The translations under genes and the position numbers were made by a program. Below, piece by piece: positions 8,262 through 15,593 of a stretch of 64,000 bases of DNA; the first letter of the stretch is position 1; each line of letters begins with the position of its first letter. The notes under the pieces were generated by a model. It saw only the letters and a program-made list of their open reading frames with translations, did not search any database and was not told where the DNA came from. Source of the stretch: Catellatospora vulcania (lineage in GTDB: Bacteria; Actinomycetota; Actinomycetes; Mycobacteriales; Micromonosporaceae). The stretch is taken from positions 868,001-932,000 of the forward strand of contig NZ_WARX01000001.1 in assembly GCF_009720385.1 (NCBI RefSeq). The letters run 5' to 3'.

Positions 8262-8978
8262 ATGACTGTCGCCGGAATCATCTCGGCTCTCATCGTCGGT
8301 CTGGTCATCGGCGCGCTCGGCCGGCTCGTGCTGCCCGGCCGCCAGAGCCTGCCGATCTGGCTGACCATCGTGGTCGGCATCGTCGCCGCCCTGATCGGCA
8401 CCGCGATCGCGCAGGCCGTCGGTGTCGCCGTCACCGACGGCATCGACTGGATCGAGCTGGTCTTCCAGGTCGGCCTCGCGGCCCTCGGCGTCGCGCTGCT
8501 GTCCGGCTTCCGTGGACGCAGCACGGTCGGAGCCGCCTCCACCCGGGCGCGGGGCCCCAACGTAGGTTGGGGCCCCGCGCCACGTGCGGTGAAAGTCCGG
8601 ACGCCGCCCAGGTTTGAGCCAGCAGGGTTCAGGGAAGCGAGCCGGGGGTGGTTTTCTCTACCGGAAGGCAGTGGCAGGCATGACGACCGCATTGGCGCCG
8701 CGACAGGTGGTGCCCGCAGCCAGGTCCGGGGCGCTGCGTCCCGCCGCGGAGCTCGACGATGCGCAGCTGCGCGTGGAGCTGGCCAACACCCACGCGGTCG
8801 GCCGTCTCGTACACCTGCGGGCGGTTCCGCTGGACCGGGCCATGCTGCAGACCCGCCTCGACGAACTGGACGGGGAGTATCTGCGCCGCTTCCCCCAGGC
8901 TGCGGCGACGTGGCCGTGGACGCGCTGAGTCTCCGCGCGCACCTGCCACGCTCGGGGCGAGCCGTCAGTCGCGCCTGA
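8262..8978 (+). CDS. GlsB/YeaQ/YmgE-type small membrane protein with an abnormal C-terminal extension
   Basis: The ATG at 8262 follows AGGAGAAGG. Residues 1-88 are a complete member of the transglycosylase-associated/GlsB family: three hydrophobic helices, a glycine-rich first helix (GIISALIVGLVIGALGRLVL), a conserved P-G-R-Q loop, and the end ALGVALLSGFRGR. Family members end here, at 85-95 residues. In this sequence no stop follows: the frame runs on to 8978, through a strong terminator hairpin (8548-8581) and antiparallel in sense to nothing but on top of the next gene (8680-8928) in another frame. The tail is Arg/Gly/Pro-rich and not protein-like. A lost stop or a sequencing error near 8525 is likely. 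The family is linked to general stress responses. Confidence 0.6.
   Translation: MTVAGIISALIVGLVIGALGRLVLPGRQSLPIWLTIVVGIVAALIGTAIAQAVGVAVTDGIDWIELVFQVGLAALGVALLSGFRGRSTVGAASTRARGPNVGWGPAPRAVKVRTPPRFEPAGFREASRGWFSLPEGSGRHDDRIGAATGGARSQVRGAASRRGARRCAAARGAGQHPRGRPSRTPAGGSAGPGHAADPPRRTGRGVSAPLPPGCGDVAVDALSLRAHLPRSGRAVSRA
8548..8581 (+). terminator. Perfect 15-bp hairpin terminator
   Basis: Arms GCGCGGGGCCCCAAC (8548-8562) and GTTGGGGCCCCGCGC (8567-8581) with a GTAG loop. It marks the expected end of the GlsB-type transcription unit even though that reading frame stays open through it. Confidence 0.75.
8680..8928 (+). CDS. Small DUF6158-like protein
   Basis: Encodes 82 residues from the ATG at 8680 (a GTG three codons upstream is possible; GGAAGG lies before both). 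The core pattern LDDAQLRVELANTHAVGRLV followed by helix and DELDGEYLRRFPQ matches small actinobacterial proteins annotated DUF6158, which carry D-x-Q-L-x-x-E-L and E-Y-L-R-R-x-P. They are helical, cytoplasmic and of unknown role. The gene overlaps the aberrant tail of the upstream frame, which supports the view that that tail is not real coding sequence. Confidence 0.7.
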   Translation: MTTALAPRQVVPAARSGALRPAAELDDAQLRVELANTHAVGRLVHLRAVPLDRAMLQTRLDELDGEYLRRFPQAAATWPWTR

Positions 8979-9201
8979 CGCGCCGGGAGCCGCGCTCGAC
9001 GTCGTCGGCGATCAGCACCGTGGCGACCAGGCCCGCGACGACGATGCTCAGGAACCACGTGTCGTCGTCGGACAGCCAGGCGGTGAACGGGGCATACGCG
9101 GACATCACCAGGAACGCGGCCCACATGCCGCGCCGCTGCACGCGGCTCAGAAATCCAGTCACCCGAAAAGGGTGCCATCGTCGTATTACGATCCTGGACA
9201 C
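8965..9201 (-). CDS. Small two-helix membrane protein
   Basis: Encodes up to 78 residues. Two hydrophobic segments are visible, about residues 26-45 (MWAAFLVMSAYAPFTAWL) and 48-66 (WFLSIVVAGLVATVLIADD), followed by a charged tail (ERGSRRVRRD). The start is uncertain: the GTG at 9201 and a GTG 13 codons later are both possible, and neither has a strong ribosome-binding site. No family recognised. It lies between the DUF6158-like gene (convergent) and a GNAT gene. Confidence 0.5.
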   Translation of the reverse strand: MSRIVIRRWHPFRVTGFLSRVQRRGMWAAFLVMSAYAPFTAWLSDDDTWFLSIVVAGLVATVLIADDVERGSRRVRRD

Positions 9202-9272
9202 TCTTTCGGATGAATCTGTCCCCGGAAAGGTTTACCGGCCCGACCCGACGGCAACAGATCCGGGCGAGCCGG

Positions 9273-9797
9273 TCAAGCCTCGGCGGGTAGAACGGCGTAC
9301 ACCGCCACGGGCGGGTCGTCGGGGTCGTAGCGGTCCGACAGCCCCTCGAAGGTCAGGCCGGTCTTCTCCGCGACCCGGCGTGAGGCCATGTGCTCGGGGT
9401 GGATGAGCGCCACCAGCCGGTTGATGCCGTTTCGCCGGGCATGGGCTGTCGCCGCGAGCGCGAGCTCCGTGGCGTAGCCGCGACCCCAGAAGGGCCGGGC
9501 GAGGTGCCAGCCGATCTCGTACTCTCCGGCCAGGCCGTCGACCGGTCGCACGTAGACGTCGCCGACGAACATGGCGTCGGGCGTCGTGACGGCCCAGAAG
9601 CCGCAGCCCGGACCGCGCTCGGCGACCGCCTGCCAGCGGGGGATGTCGGCCGCGATGACCTCGATGTCGCGGGGCGGCTCGTCGCCGGTGAAGCGGCAGA
9701 CCTCGGGGTCCGACCACATCGAGAAGGCCGCGGCGGCGTCGGCGTGGTGGAACGGCCGTACCACCAGGCGTTCGGTGGTGAACAGGACGGTGGACAC
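9273..9797 (-). CDS. GNAT-family N-acetyltransferase (RimJ/RimL type)
   Basis: A complete 174-residue protein. It opens with the family start LFTTERLVVRPFHHADA and carries the acetyl-CoA loop as RPFWGRGYATELALAA (about residues 100-116; the Q/R-x-x-G-x-G/A pattern), preceded by YEIGWHLA and followed by the IHPEHMASRRVAEKTG segment typical of RimJ/RimL-like enzymes that acetylate protein N-termini or small amines. The substrate cannot be read from the sequence. The gene is divergent from the XRE regulator at 9871, separated by 73 bases. Confidence 0.85.
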   Translation of the reverse strand: MSTVLFTTERLVVRPFHHADAAAAFSMWSDPEVCRFTGDEPPRDIEVIAADIPRWQAVAERGPGCGFWAVTTPDAMFVGDVYVRPVDGLAGEYEIGWHLARPFWGRGYATELALAATAHARRNGINRLVALIHPEHMASRRVAEKTGLTFEGLSDRYDPDDPPVAVYAVLPAEA

Positions 9798-9870
9798 CGG
9801 AGGAAGGATACGGCTGCCAGGTACTGGTGGTTCCTCCCGGGCGCGACGGTGATCGACATACAGTCGGCGG

Positions 9871-10719
9871 GTGGGTGTGAAGGACGAGATCCGCGACTTC
9901 CTGCTGGCCAGGCGGGCCCGGGTGTCGCCCGGCCAGGCCGGGATCGCGGTACACGGCGAGCGGCGGGTGGCCGGACTGCGCCGCGAGGAGGTCGCCCGGC
10001 TGGCCGGGATCAGCGTCGAGTACTACATCCGGCTCGAACGCGGCAACGCCCGCGGCTTCTCCGATGACGTGGTCTCGGCCGTCGCCGGGGCACTGCGGCT
10101 CGACGAGGCCGAGCGCGAGCACCTGTTCGACCTCGTACACCTGGCCAACGCCCGTTCCCGGCGCACCAGGAAGCCGGTGGGTCAGCCGGTGCCGGACGGC
10201 GTGCGGCGCCTGCTCGACGCGATGGCGACGGCCCCCGCGTACGTCTGGAACGGCCGACTCGACATCCTGGCGGTGAACCCGCTGGGCCGGGCGCTGTTCG
10301 CGCCGCTGTTCGACGGCCCGGACGGCCCGGTCAACCAGGCCCGGTTCCTGTTCCTCGACCCGGCGGCGCCCGACTTCTTCCCGGACTGGGCGCAGCTCGC
10401 CCATGACGCCGTCGCCGTGCTGCGCCGCACCCCGCAGGACCGGCGGCTGGAGGCCCTGGTGGGGGAGCTGTCGGCGGGCAGCGGCACGTTCCGGGACATG
10501 TGGACGGCGTATGACGTGCGGACCCGGCACACCGGCGTCAAGCGCTTCCGGCACCCGGTCGCCGGGCCGATCACCGTGGAATTCCAGTCGATGGCGCTGA
10601 TCACCGACCCCGATCTGCGGATCACCGCGGGCGCCGCCGAGCCGCACTCCGCATCCGCGGCGGCACTGCAGTTCCTCGCCGGCTGGAGCACCGGCCGGCG
10701 ACAGACCCTCACCACGTAA
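9871..10719 (+). CDS. XRE-family regulator with MmyB-like ligand-binding domain
   Basis: A 282-residue protein. Residues about 10-80 are a helix-turn-helix domain with the signature GLRREEVARLAGISVEYYIR of this actinobacterial family. Residues about 100-270 are the MmyB-like domain, identified by VWNGRLDILAVNPLGRALFA and the later Arg/His-rich strand pair (RTRHTGVKRFRHPVAGPITV). In characterised relatives this domain is thought to bind a small hydrophobic molecule. It ends nine bases before the isochorismatase-fold gene, so the two form one operon, and the regulator probably controls that gene or the divergent GNAT. Confidence 0.88.
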   Translation: MGVKDEIRDFLLARRARVSPGQAGIAVHGERRVAGLRREEVARLAGISVEYYIRLERGNARGFSDDVVSAVAGALRLDEAEREHLFDLVHLANARSRRTRKPVGQPVPDGVRRLLDAMATAPAYVWNGRLDILAVNPLGRALFAPLFDGPDGPVNQARFLFLDPAAPDFFPDWAQLAHDAVAVLRRTPQDRRLEALVGELSAGSGTFRDMWTAYDVRTRHTGVKRFRHPVAGPITVEFQSMALITDPDLRITAGAAEPHSASAAALQFLAGWSTGRRQTLTT

Positions 10720-10727
10720 GGATCAGC

Positions 10728-11276
10728 ATGACCCGCTCCGCGCTGCTCGTGATGGACGTCCAGGAGGCCGTCGTCGCCCGCTACCCCGACCCTGACTACC
10801 TGCCCCGCCTGCGTGCCGCGATCGATGCGGCCCGCCCGGCCGGCTTGATGGTGATCTACGTGACGGTCGCCTTCCGGCCGGGCGCACCGGAGGTCAGCCC
10901 GGACAACCGGATGTTCGGCGCCCTCGCCGGGCGCACCGTCGCCCAGCCCAACGACATCCACGCCGACGTCGCACCGCTGCCGGGCGACATCGTCGTGGTG
11001 AAACGCCGGGTGTCCGCCTTCGCGGGCAGCGACCTGGACCTGCTGCTGCGCGCCCAGCGGATCGACCACCTGGTGCTGACCGGGATCGCGACCAGCGGCG
11101 TCGTGCTGTCGACCCTGCGGCAGGCCGCCGACCTGGACTACCGCCTCACCGTGCTCGCCGACGGCTGCCACGACGGCGACCCCGAGGTGCACACCGTGCT
11201 CACCGCCAAGGTGTTCCCGACCCAGGCGGAGGTCACCACCATCGCGCGCTGGGCCGAGACGCTGGCGTCGAAGTGA
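10728..11276 (+). CDS. Isochorismatase-fold (cysteine hydrolase superfamily) protein lacking the catalytic Cys
   Basis: A 182-residue protein of the usual length. The fold is clear: LLVMDVQEAV with the catalytic Asp (D10), and a Lys at the expected place (K92 in VVVKRRVSAF). The third residue of the triad is missing: the motif that reads G-x-A-T-x-x-C-V in nicotinamidases reads GIATSGVV here, putting Val at position 125. True isochorismatases have Gly there, so hydrolysis of an enol ether is possible, but an amidase using Cys is not. Many actinobacterial homologues share this ATSGVV form. It is co-transcribed with the XRE regulator upstream. Confidence 0.82.
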   Translation: MTRSALLVMDVQEAVVARYPDPDYLPRLRAAIDAARPAGLMVIYVTVAFRPGAPEVSPDNRMFGALAGRTVAQPNDIHADVAPLPGDIVVVKRRVSAFAGSDLDLLLRAQRIDHLVLTGIATSGVVLSTLRQAADLDYRLTVLADGCHDGDPEVHTVLTAKVFPTQAEVTTIARWAETLASK

Positions 11277-11278
11277 CG

Positions 11279-11316
11279 CGCGGATCGGCCCCGGCGCAGG
11301 CCGGGGCCGATCCGCG
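11279..11316. terminator. Bidirectional hairpin terminator
   Basis: Perfect 16-bp arms (11279-11294 and 11301-11316; core CGGATCGGCCCCGG) with a 6-base loop lie between two convergent genes and should serve both. Confidence 0.8.
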
Positions 11317-11325
11317 GGCAGGTCG

Positions 11326-12135
11326 TCAGCGGTTGCCGCCGTCGAGGGCGGCGACCTCGCGTACGGCGTCGGCGATGGCGCGGAAGTCCTTGCGCAGGAT
11401 CGCGCCGTGGTTGCTGGGGACCTTCGCGCTGATCTTGATGTTCGGGTTGCGGGCGGTCACCGCGTCGAGGCCGGCGCGGATGCGCTCCTGCTCGTCACCC
11501 TTGCTGCCCAGGGACGTTCCCGAGGCGACCACGTACCGCGCCGGGACGGTGACGGCGTCGAGCACCGGGCCCAGTGCGCGTTCGCGGGAGATGACGCCGA
11601 TCTCGATGTTGCTGTCGGCCTGCTGGTCGGCGGTCATCCGGGGGACCAGGCCGGTCGGGCGCAGCAGCGGCATGAACCAGCCCATCCGGCGGAACATCGT
11701 GCGGATCCGCTGCTCCATGGCCTCGTCGAGCCAGTCGTACGGGAACGCGCCGTCGACCAGGACCGCGCCGATGGTGCGGGCCGGGTTGCGGCTGGCCCAG
11801 TGCGCGCCGACGAACGCGCCGTAGGACCAGCCCACCAGCAGCGCCCGGTCCACGCCCCGGGCCGCGAGCACGGCGTCGACGTCGCGGACGGCGGCCTCGA
11901 AGGAGTAGTCCGCCGAGCGACCCGACTTCCTGCCGCGGGCCCGCTCGTCGTAGGTGATGTGCCGCCATCCCGGGCCCAGGTCGGCGATGACGCGCCGCCA
12001 GTACCCCTGGGTGGCGAACTGGCCGTTGAGGTAGAGCACGGGGATGCCGGGGCCGGCGGTGTCGGTGACGGCCAGGGCGGTGTCGTCGACCGGGACCATG
12101 CCGGTCCACGGTGCGCTGTTCGAGGGGGTGTTCAT
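11326..12135 (-). CDS. Alpha/beta-fold hydrolase
   Basis: Encodes 269 residues from the ATG at 12135, which follows AAGGAG. The fold shows strand VLYLNGQFATQGYWRRV, the oxyanion region NGQF, the nucleophile elbow GWSYG (Ser about 104), and a late histidine in SNHGAI. There is no signal peptide. The substrate is unknown; the family includes esterases, haloperoxidases and acyl hydrolases. It starts 17 bases after the DUF4097 gene and is therefore the second gene of that operon, under control of the divergent MarR-like regulator. Confidence 0.85.
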   Translation of the reverse strand: MNTPSNSAPWTGMVPVDDTALAVTDTAGPGIPVLYLNGQFATQGYWRRVIADLGPGWRHITYDERARGRKSGRSADYSFEAAVRDVDAVLAARGVDRALLVGWSYGAFVGAHWASRNPARTIGAVLVDGAFPYDWLDEAMEQRIRTMFRRMGWFMPLLRPTGLVPRMTADQQADSNIEIGVISRERALGPVLDAVTVPARYVVASGTSLGSKGDEQERIRAGLDAVTARNPNIKISAKVPSNHGAILRKDFRAIADAVREVAALDGGNR

Positions 12136-12152
12136 GACTGGTGGCTCCTTCT

Positions 12153-12824
12153 TCACAGGCTGCGGGCGGTGATGTCGCCGTGGTCGGTGGTCGCGTGGAT
12201 GTTCAGCCCGGCCCCGGCGCCCTCGGTGTTGCTCAGCGCGTTGTGGATCCGGCCGTAGCGGGTGCCGGCGTTCATCGAGGCGGAGACTCCGCGGGCGGCG
12301 CCGACGGTCACGTCACCCATCCGGGTGCTCAGCACGACGTTGCCGGAGACGGCCTCGGCGATGTGGATGGCGCCCTGCTGGACGGTGATCTCGGCGGGGC
12401 CGGTGAGGCGGCCGACGGTGACGTCACCGGCGTGGGCGCTCAGTCGCACGCCGGCGGCCTCGTCGATCTTGATCGTGCCGTGGGCGCCTTCGCAGGCGAC
12501 GTCGCCGAGCCGTCCGACGCCCCGGAACTCGGCGGCTTCCGCCTTGGCCGCGACGCGGGAACCGGCGGGCAGCTGGATGGTCACCTCGATGGATCCGGAC
12601 GGGCCGAGGATCTGCTTCGTCTGCGCTGGGGCTTTGATCCGCAGCACGCCGTCGTCGAAGGCGACCTCGGTCTGTTCGGCGGCCTTCACGTCGCGGCTCT
12701 TGCCGGGATTGGCCGGCCGGATCTCGACGGTGGTGTCGGCGCGGTCGGCGGCGATGACCTGGATGCGTCCGGCGGGGATGTCCAGGACGGCGGTGATCGC
12801 GGCGGGGGTGGCGAACTTCTGCAT
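12153..12824 (-). CDS. DUF4097-family beta-strand repeat protein
   Basis: Encodes 223 residues from the ATG at 12824, chosen because GAGGAG lies at good spacing and the longer frame runs back across the divergent promoter. The protein is a right-handed beta-helix-like stack with repeated G-D/N-V units: VGRLGDVACEGAHGTI, LSAHAGDVTVGRLTG, VLSTRMGDVTVGAARG, IHATTDHGDITARSL. DUF4097 proteins often sit beside transmembrane sensors or transporters; here there is neither a signal peptide nor a membrane segment. First gene of an operon with the hydrolase downstream. Confidence 0.85.
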   Translation of the reverse strand: MQKFATPAAITAVLDIPAGRIQVIAADRADTTVEIRPANPGKSRDVKAAEQTEVAFDDGVLRIKAPAQTKQILGPSGSIEVTIQLPAGSRVAAKAEAAEFRGVGRLGDVACEGAHGTIKIDEAAGVRLSAHAGDVTVGRLTGPAEITVQQGAIHIAEAVSGNVVLSTRMGDVTVGAARGVSASMNAGTRYGRIHNALSNTEGAGAGLNIHATTDHGDITARSL

Positions 12825-12847
12825 CTTGCTCTCCTCGTGCGTTTCTT

Positions 12848-12867
12848 CGTTTCCGACAACGGAAACG
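12848..12867. promoter_or_regulatory. Inverted-repeat operator before the DUF4097 operon
   Basis: CGTTTCCG (12848-12855) and CGGAAACG (12860-12867) form a perfect 8-bp inverted repeat with a 4-base spacer, 24 bases upstream of the DUF4097 start. Probably bound by the divergent regulator. Confidence 0.55.
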
Positions 12868-12942
12868 CTACGTTGCGTTCGATAAATCGGCAACCAGATC
12901 GTTGCTATGGAGAAGCGTATTAGCAGTTGAGGGCAATGATTT

Positions 12943-12996
12943 CGTTGCAACGGGCCTGAAGCTGAATGCAATGAGCGACCCAGTGATCGTTGCATT
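12943..12996. promoter_or_regulatory. TTGCA-type palindromes before the MarR-like regulator gene
   Basis: Two palindromes share one core: CGTTGCAACG (12943-12952) and AATGCAA...TTGCATT (12965-12971 and 12990-12996). They lie 60-110 bases before the regulator gene and may be its autoregulatory operators. Confidence 0.45.
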
Positions 12997-13054
12997 GGGC
13001 TGGGCGCGAACGCTACGCTGGCGGCGACAGTCAAAGCACGAAGGGAGTTCGCGC

Positions 13055-13798
13055 GTGCCGGGAGGCAGACTCACCCAGCAGGAACGGCAGCAGATCGCGC
13101 TGGGGCTGGCCGACGGCCTCGCCTACGCCGAGGTCGCCCGGCGTCTCGACCGCCCCACCTCGACGATCACGCGCGAGGTGATGCGCAACGGCGGCCCCAC
13201 CGCCTATCGGGCCGACCTGGCCCACCGCGCCACCGAACGCCGCGCCCACCGACGAAAGCTCAGCCCGCCCCGGGAGCAGGGGGCGCTGGTACAGGGCCCC
13301 GGGCGCGACCCCGAGGCCGTGCGCGAGTACGAGGAGGCCTTCGCCACCCTGATGATGCACCAGGGCCTGCCCAAGATGATGGCCCGTGTGCTGACCTGCC
13401 TGTTCATCGCCGACGCGGGCAGCCTCACCGCGTCCGAACTCGTCTCGCACCTGCAGGTCAGCCCGGCGTCGGTCTCCAAGGCGATCACGTTCCTCGAAGA
13501 GCAGGGCCTCATCCGCCGGGTCCGCGACGAACGCCGCCGCGAGCGCTACTTCGTCGACGACGGCGTCTGGTACCAATCGACGATCGCCAGCGCCCGTGGC
13601 ATCGCCCAGGTCGCCGAGACCGCGCGCAAGGGCGTCAGCGTCCTCGGCCCCGGCACCCCGGCCACCGTCCGCCTGGAGAACATCGCCCGCTTCAGCGACT
13701 TCATCAGCGAGAGCATCCTGCGCGCCGCCGAGCAGGTCCGCGAGATCCTCTACACCAAGCCCGAAGCGAGCCCAGGCGACACCGTCAAGCCGGGCTGA
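13055..13798 (+). CDS. Regulator combining an IS30-type HTH with a GbsR/MarR winged helix
   Basis: Encodes 247 residues from the GTG at 13055 (AAGGGAG upstream). Residues 1-70 match the N-terminal HTH of IS30-family transposases: RLTQQERQQIALGLADG, YAEVARRLDRPTSTITREV, then a basic tail RATERRAHRRK. Residues about 90-245 are a GbsR/MarR domain with LTASELVSHLQVSPASVSKA (recognition helix), FLEEQGLIRRVRDERRRERY (wing) and a long C-terminal dimer helix. The protein thus has two DNA-binding modules in one chain. Divergent orientation and palindromes in the 230-base spacer point to repression of the DUF4097/hydrolase operon and of itself. Confidence 0.85.
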   Translation: MPGGRLTQQERQQIALGLADGLAYAEVARRLDRPTSTITREVMRNGGPTAYRADLAHRATERRAHRRKLSPPREQGALVQGPGRDPEAVREYEEAFATLMMHQGLPKMMARVLTCLFIADAGSLTASELVSHLQVSPASVSKAITFLEEQGLIRRVRDERRRERYFVDDGVWYQSTIASARGIAQVAETARKGVSVLGPGTPATVRLENIARFSDFISESILRAAEQVREILYTKPEASPGDTVKPG

Positions 13799-13844
13799 CC
13801 GGTTCCGTCAGCGCCGTGACCTGGCCCGACGAGGGCGGGAAGCC

Positions 13845-13901
13845 GTGTCAGGGGCCGTGTCAGAAGCGTGTCAGGGTGGTGACAGGCCGGATCTCGATAG
13901 T
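13845..13901 (+). promoter_or_regulatory. SARP-type heptamer array and leaderless promoter of the exporter operon
   Basis: Four direct heptamers GTGTCAG/GTGACAG begin at 13845, 13857, 13868 and 13879, spaced 12, 11 and 11 bases, one helical turn each. Ten bases after the last is a GATAGT -10-like hexamer (13896-13901), and the ATG of the ABC gene follows seven bases later, so the mRNA is probably leaderless. Direct heptamers at 11-bp pitch are the hallmark of SARP activators. Confidence 0.8.
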
Positions 13902-13908
13902 CATCGGC

Positions 13909-14850
13909 ATGACGAATTCAGCGATCGCGGTCTCCGGACTGCGGAAGGCCTACAAGGACAAGGTCGTGCTCGACGGCATCGACTTCGAGGTCCGCGCAGG
14001 AACGGTGTTCTCCCTGCTCGGCCCGAACGGCGCCGGCAAGACGACGACGGTGAACGTGCTGACCACGCTGCTGAGCGCCGACGCCGGCACGGTCCGGGTC
14101 GCCGGGCACGACGTGGCGAGCAACGCGAAGGCGGTGCGGGCGGCGATCGGGGTCACCGGTCAGTTCGCGGCGGTCGACGAGCTGCTGACCGGCCAGGAGA
14201 ACCTGCAGCTGATGGTGGACCTGAACCGCGCGGTCGCCGGTGACGGCAAGCGGATCGTCGCGGACCTGCTGGAGCGGTTCGAGCTGACCGCGGCGGCGGG
14301 CAAGCCCGCCTCGACCTACTCCGGGGGTATGCGCCGCAAGCTCGACCTGGCGATGACGCTGGTCGGCAACCCGCAGATCATCTTCCTGGACGAGCCGACG
14401 ACCGGGCTGGACCCGCGCAGCCGCCGCACCATGTGGTCGATCATCCGCGGCCTGGTCGCCGACGGCGTGACCGTCTTCCTCACCACCCAGTACCTGGAGG
14501 AGGCGGACCAGCTCGCCGACCGGATCGCGGTGCTGGACAAGGGCCGGCTGGTCGCGCAGGGCACCGCCGACGAGCTCAAGCGGCAGATCCCCGGCACTCA
14601 CATCCGGTTGCGGTTCACCACCGCCGCCGAACTCGACGCGGCCGCCCGGGTGCTGACCGACGCCACCCGCGACGACGAGGCGCTGGCCCTGCGGGTGCCC
14701 GGTGACGGCGGCACCAAATCGCTGCGGGCGCTGCTGGACCGGCTCGACGAGTACTCCCTCAGCGCCGAGGAGTGCTCGGTGCACACCCCCGACCTCGACG
14801 ACGTTTTCCTCGCCCTGACGGGCCACACCACGGAGGTGGAAGCGAAATGA
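13909..14850 (+). CDS. DrrA-family ABC transporter ATP-binding protein
   Basis: Encodes 313 residues from the ATG at 13909. Motifs in order: Walker A GPNGAGKTT (about 38-46), Q-loop in VTGQFAAVDELLTGQ, signature YSGGMRRKLDLA, Walker B IIFLDEPTTGLD, switch His replaced by Gln in LTTQYLEEADQLAD, as is usual for DrrA-type proteins. The C-terminal 80 residues are the DrrA-specific domain that contacts the permease. The longer frame (from 13816) runs through the operator and is rejected. Its stop overlaps the start of the permease gene (ATGA). Relatives export anthracyclines and other secondary metabolites. Confidence 0.92.
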   Translation: MTNSAIAVSGLRKAYKDKVVLDGIDFEVRAGTVFSLLGPNGAGKTTTVNVLTTLLSADAGTVRVAGHDVASNAKAVRAAIGVTGQFAAVDELLTGQENLQLMVDLNRAVAGDGKRIVADLLERFELTAAAGKPASTYSGGMRRKLDLAMTLVGNPQIIFLDEPTTGLDPRSRRTMWSIIRGLVADGVTVFLTTQYLEEADQLADRIAVLDKGRLVAQGTADELKRQIPGTHIRLRFTTAAELDAAARVLTDATRDDEALALRVPGDGGTKSLRALLDRLDEYSLSAEECSVHTPDLDDVFLALTGHTTEVEAK

Positions 14851-15593
14851 GCAAGTCGCACTCGCTGGTCATGCTGCGCCGCAACTTCAAGCACATCGCC
14901 CGGAACCCGACCTCGGTCTTCAACGCGGTCCTGATGCCGATCATCATCATGCTGATGTTCGTGTACATGTTCGGTGACGCGTTCAGTGTCGGCGTCGACT
15001 ACATCGACTACGCGACACCGGGGCTGATCCTGCTGGCCGTCTGCTACGGGCTGGGGGCCACCGCGACGGCGGTGAACTCCGACATGACCAAGGGCATCAT
15101 CAACCGGTTCAAGGTCATGGACGTGTCCCGCGGCGCGGTGCTGACCGGCCACGTCATCGCCAGCGTGCTGACCAACGTGATCGCCATCGCGGCGCTGATC
15201 GGGGTGGCTTTCCTGCTGGGCTTCAGCCCGGCGGCGAGCCTGCCGCACTGGCTCGGCGTGGTCGGGATGATCGTGCTGCTCGGCTTCGCGGCCGGCTGGC
15301 TCACCGTCGCGCTGGGACTGTCCGCGAAGTCGCCGGAGACGGCGGGTCTGGCCGCGGTGCCGCTGGTCATGCTGCCGTTCTTCAGCAGCGCGATCGTCCC
15401 CGCCGAGAAGATGGGCCCCGGCCTGCGCCAGTTCGCCGAGTACCAGCCGTTCACGCCGATCATCGAGACCATGCGCGGGCTGCTCAACGGCGCGCCGGAC
15501 ACCACCGACGCGATCGTCGCGGTCGCCTGGTGCGTCGTGATCGCGCTCGTCGGCTACCTGTGGGCGCGGTCCACGTTCAAGAAGCGAGCGTGA
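14847..15593 (+). CDS. ABC-2 type permease (DrrB-like)
   Basis: Encodes 248 residues from the ATG at 14847 inside the ATGA overlap with the ATPase gene. Six membrane segments are visible, starting with VFNAVLMPIIIMLMFVYMFG and ending with IVAVAWCVVIALVGYLWA. The ABC-2 signature region between helices 5 and 6 (FAEYQPFTPIIETMRGLLNG) is intact. With the ATPase it should form a two-gene exporter of the DrrAB type. Its last 17 bases overlap the convergent end of the SARP gene. Expression is expected to follow the SARP heptamer promoter upstream. Confidence 0.92.
   Translation: MSKSHSLVMLRRNFKHIARNPTSVFNAVLMPIIIMLMFVYMFGDAFSVGVDYIDYATPGLILLAVCYGLGATATAVNSDMTKGIINRFKVMDVSRGAVLTGHVIASVLTNVIAIAALIGVAFLLGFSPAASLPHWLGVVGMIVLLGFAAGWLTVALGLSAKSPETAGLAAVPLVMLPFFSSAIVPAEKMGPGLRQFAEYQPFTPIIETMRGLLNGAPDTTDAIVAVAWCVVIALVGYLWARSTFKKRA

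Noticed and set aside
13055-13798. IS30 transposase gene
   Set aside because: Only the N-terminal HTH matches; there is no DDE catalytic domain, and the rest is a MarR-type regulator.
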